A DNA stretch of 42,825 nt from Pseudonocardiales bacterium (lineage in GTDB: Bacteria > Actinomycetota > Actinomycetes > Mycobacteriales > Pseudonocardiaceae), in NCBI GenBank assembly GCA_003244245.1, contig QHBY01000308.1:3374-46198 (forward strand), in the 5' to 3' direction. The position numbers were made by a program, and so were the translations under genes. This document shows positions 41,704-42,825 of the stretch, piece after piece (positions within the stretch are counted from its first letter, which is position 1; the number at the start of each line of letters is the position of its first letter). The notes below the pieces were generated by a model, which had not been told where the DNA came from, ran no database searches, and saw nothing but the letters and a program-made list of their open reading frames with translations.

Positions 41704-42825
41704 TTATCCACAGACGGCGCCTTCCGCGGCGGAACCTACCAGCCGAGCGTACTTGGCCAGCACCCCACGCAACAGGGGGTGGGGGGCCTTCCACTTCTGC
41801 CGACGCCGCGCCAGCTCCTGGGCATCGACATTCAGGTCCAGTTCGCGGCTGTCCATGTCCAGCACGATCGGATCACCGTCGCGGACCAGCGCGATCCGGC
41901 CGCCGTGCGCCGCTTCGGGTGCGACGTGTCCAACGCAGAACCCCTTGGTGCCACCGGAGAAGCGCCCGTCGGTGAGCAGCATGACGTCCTTGTCCAACCC
42001 GGCACCGGTGATCGCACCGGTGATCGCACCGGTGATCGCACCGGTGACCGCGAGCATCTCGCGCATCCCCGGGCCGCCGGCGGGCCCCTCGTTGCGTATC
42101 ACCACGACATCGCCGGCGCGAACGTCGCGAGCGCGCACCGCCGCCATTGCGTCCTCCTCGGATTCGAACACCCGGGCGGGGCCGCTGTGCTTGCGCCGCT
42201 CGTGTCCGGCGAGCTTCACGACGCAGCCGTCCGGCGCCAGGTTGCCCTTCAAGATCGCCAGGCCGCCGGTCGGCTTGATCGGATCCGCAAGTGGGCGGAC
42301 AACTTCCTGGCCCGGGGTCTCCCGGGCGCCGTCGGCGAGCTCGCCGATCGTGCGGCCAGTGACGGTCGGCGCGTCCGGGTGAAGGATTCCGGCCTCCTTC
42401 AGCCGCTTGGCCACAAGCGGCACCCCGCCTGCCTCGTACAAATCCGGTGCCACGAACCGGCCACCGGGCTTTAGGTCGCAGAGCAAGGGCGTGCGCTCAC
42501 TGATTCGGTCGAAGTCGTCGATCGACAGCTCCACGCCCACCTCGCGTGCGATCGCGAGCAGGTGCAGGACACCGTTGGTCGAGCCCCCGCTGCACGCGAT
42601 CGCGGCGATCGCGTTCTCGATGCCCTCTCGGGTGATGAGCTCGGCGGGCCGTTGCCCGCGCGCGAGCACGTCCATCACCAGGGCACCAGCTCGCTCCGCG
42701 ACGTCGGCTTTTCGGGGGTCGACCGCCGGGACCTCCGACAGTCCCGCCGGCGAGATTCCCAGCATCTCGAACGCCATCGCCATCGTGTTGGCCGTGAACT
42801 GTCCACCGCAGGCGCCGGCGCCGGG
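41704..42825 (-). CDS. ilvD: Dihydroxy-acid dehydratase, 5' end outside window
   Basis: 373 residues of IlvD/Edd-family sequence run off the right edge. Visible motifs are [20 protein letters not shown] (cluster-binding Cys), [59 protein letters not shown], and [18 protein letters not shown]. It dehydrates dihydroxy-isovalerate and dihydroxy-methylvalerate in valine, leucine and isoleucine synthesis. The segment [22 protein letters not shown] carries extra TGAI units from a 12-bp tandem repeat, where relatives have one. The C-terminus ends SAAEGAVCG. Confidence 0.95.
   Translation of the reverse strand, partial: PGAGACGGQFTANTMAMAFEMLGISPAGLSEVPAVDPRKADVAERAGALVMDVLARGQRPAELITREGIENAIAAIACSGGSTNGVLHLLAIAREVGVELSIDDFDRISERTPLLCDLKPGGRFVAPDLYEAGGVPLVAKRLKEAGILHPDAPTVTGRTIGELADGARETPGQEVVRPLADPIKPTGGLAILKGNLAPDGCVVKLAGHERRKHSGPARVFESEEDAMAAVRARDVRAGDVVVIRNEGPAGGPGMREMLAVTGAITGAITGAITGAGLDKDVMLLTDGRFSGGTKGFCVGHVAPEAAHGGRIALVRDGDPIVLDMDSRELDLNVDAQELARRRQKWKAPHPLLRGVLAKYARLVGSAAEGAVCG
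42004..42048. repeat. 12-bp tandem repeat inside ilvD
   Basis: ACCGGTGATCGC is repeated three times plus a partial fourth (42004-42015, 42016-42027, 42028-42039, 42040-42048). It is in frame and encodes repeated Thr-Gly-Ala-Ile. Confidence 0.9.

Noticed and set aside
42004-42048. Short tandem repeats as a possible CRISPR array
   Set aside because: 12-bp units without spacers, in frame inside ilvD.
40834-42474. 546-codon plus-strand frame across the second MazF module and ilvD
   Set aside because: Antisense to ilvD and the TA genes; low-complexity Arg/Ser/Pro composition.

Overview
The window is a high-GC chromosomal segment with frequent GTG and TTG starts and many 1-4 nt stop/start overlaps. 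The gene content points to Actinomycetota: a FadE5-type acyl-CoA dehydrogenase starting MSHYKSN, a 13E12/DUF222-type HNH remnant, XRE regulators fused to a phospholipase-D-like domain (DUF5919 type), a VanW protein and a DUF6879/XRE relic. The sequence alone does not settle the genus. There is no rRNA and no CRISPR array. The only RNA gene seen is a selenocysteine tRNA (selC).

Layout. (1) 1-6300 looks like one end of an integrated element. It holds two paralogous DUF5919 regulators, a Nudix hydrolase, a one-pass membrane protein, an HD phosphohydrolase, a frameshifted tandem GntR regulator, two small coupled genes and a large serine recombinase. The recombinase start lies about 20 bp from the broken end of an HNH endonuclease gene. 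Direct GGGACG repeats at 10-11 bp spacing lie upstream of three of these units. (2) 6700-12215 is the selenocysteine locus: selB and selA overlapping, then a decayed lectin-propeller/DUF4185 gene, then tRNA-Sec. (3) 12350-15150 holds a MetE-like methyltransferase with a long leader, a frameshifted DedA gene and an MFS relic. (4) 15150-22820 is a hydantoinase/oxoprolinase pair whose subunits are split by about 4 kb carrying a GNAT toxin-antitoxin pair, two alpha/beta hydrolases, a methyltransferase and an MFS fragment. (5) 22900-29700 holds a secreted beta-helix protein, a DprA/phosphoribosyltransferase head-to-head pair, fadE5, vanW and a GroES-like gene. (6) 29900-32700 holds an AAA ATPase, a partial duplication of it, and a Sua5/YrdC remnant. 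(7) 32870-41200 holds two MazEF-type modules and several small regulator/target units (MarR-monooxygenase, TetR-reductase, HxlR-thioredoxin, TetR-rhodanese), most with visible palindromic operators. (8) The window ends inside ilvD, which carries an in-frame 12-bp tandem repeat.

At least nine genes can be restored to a family-typical protein by shifting frame: GntR, two GNATs, DUF4185, DedA, MFS relics, Sua5-like, ECF sigma and MarR-GNAT. The long housekeeping genes (selA, selB, metE-like, hyuA, hyuB, fadE5, vanW, ATPase) are uninterrupted. This favours real decay of accessory genes over uniformly poor sequence, although single-base errors in individual cases cannot be excluded.
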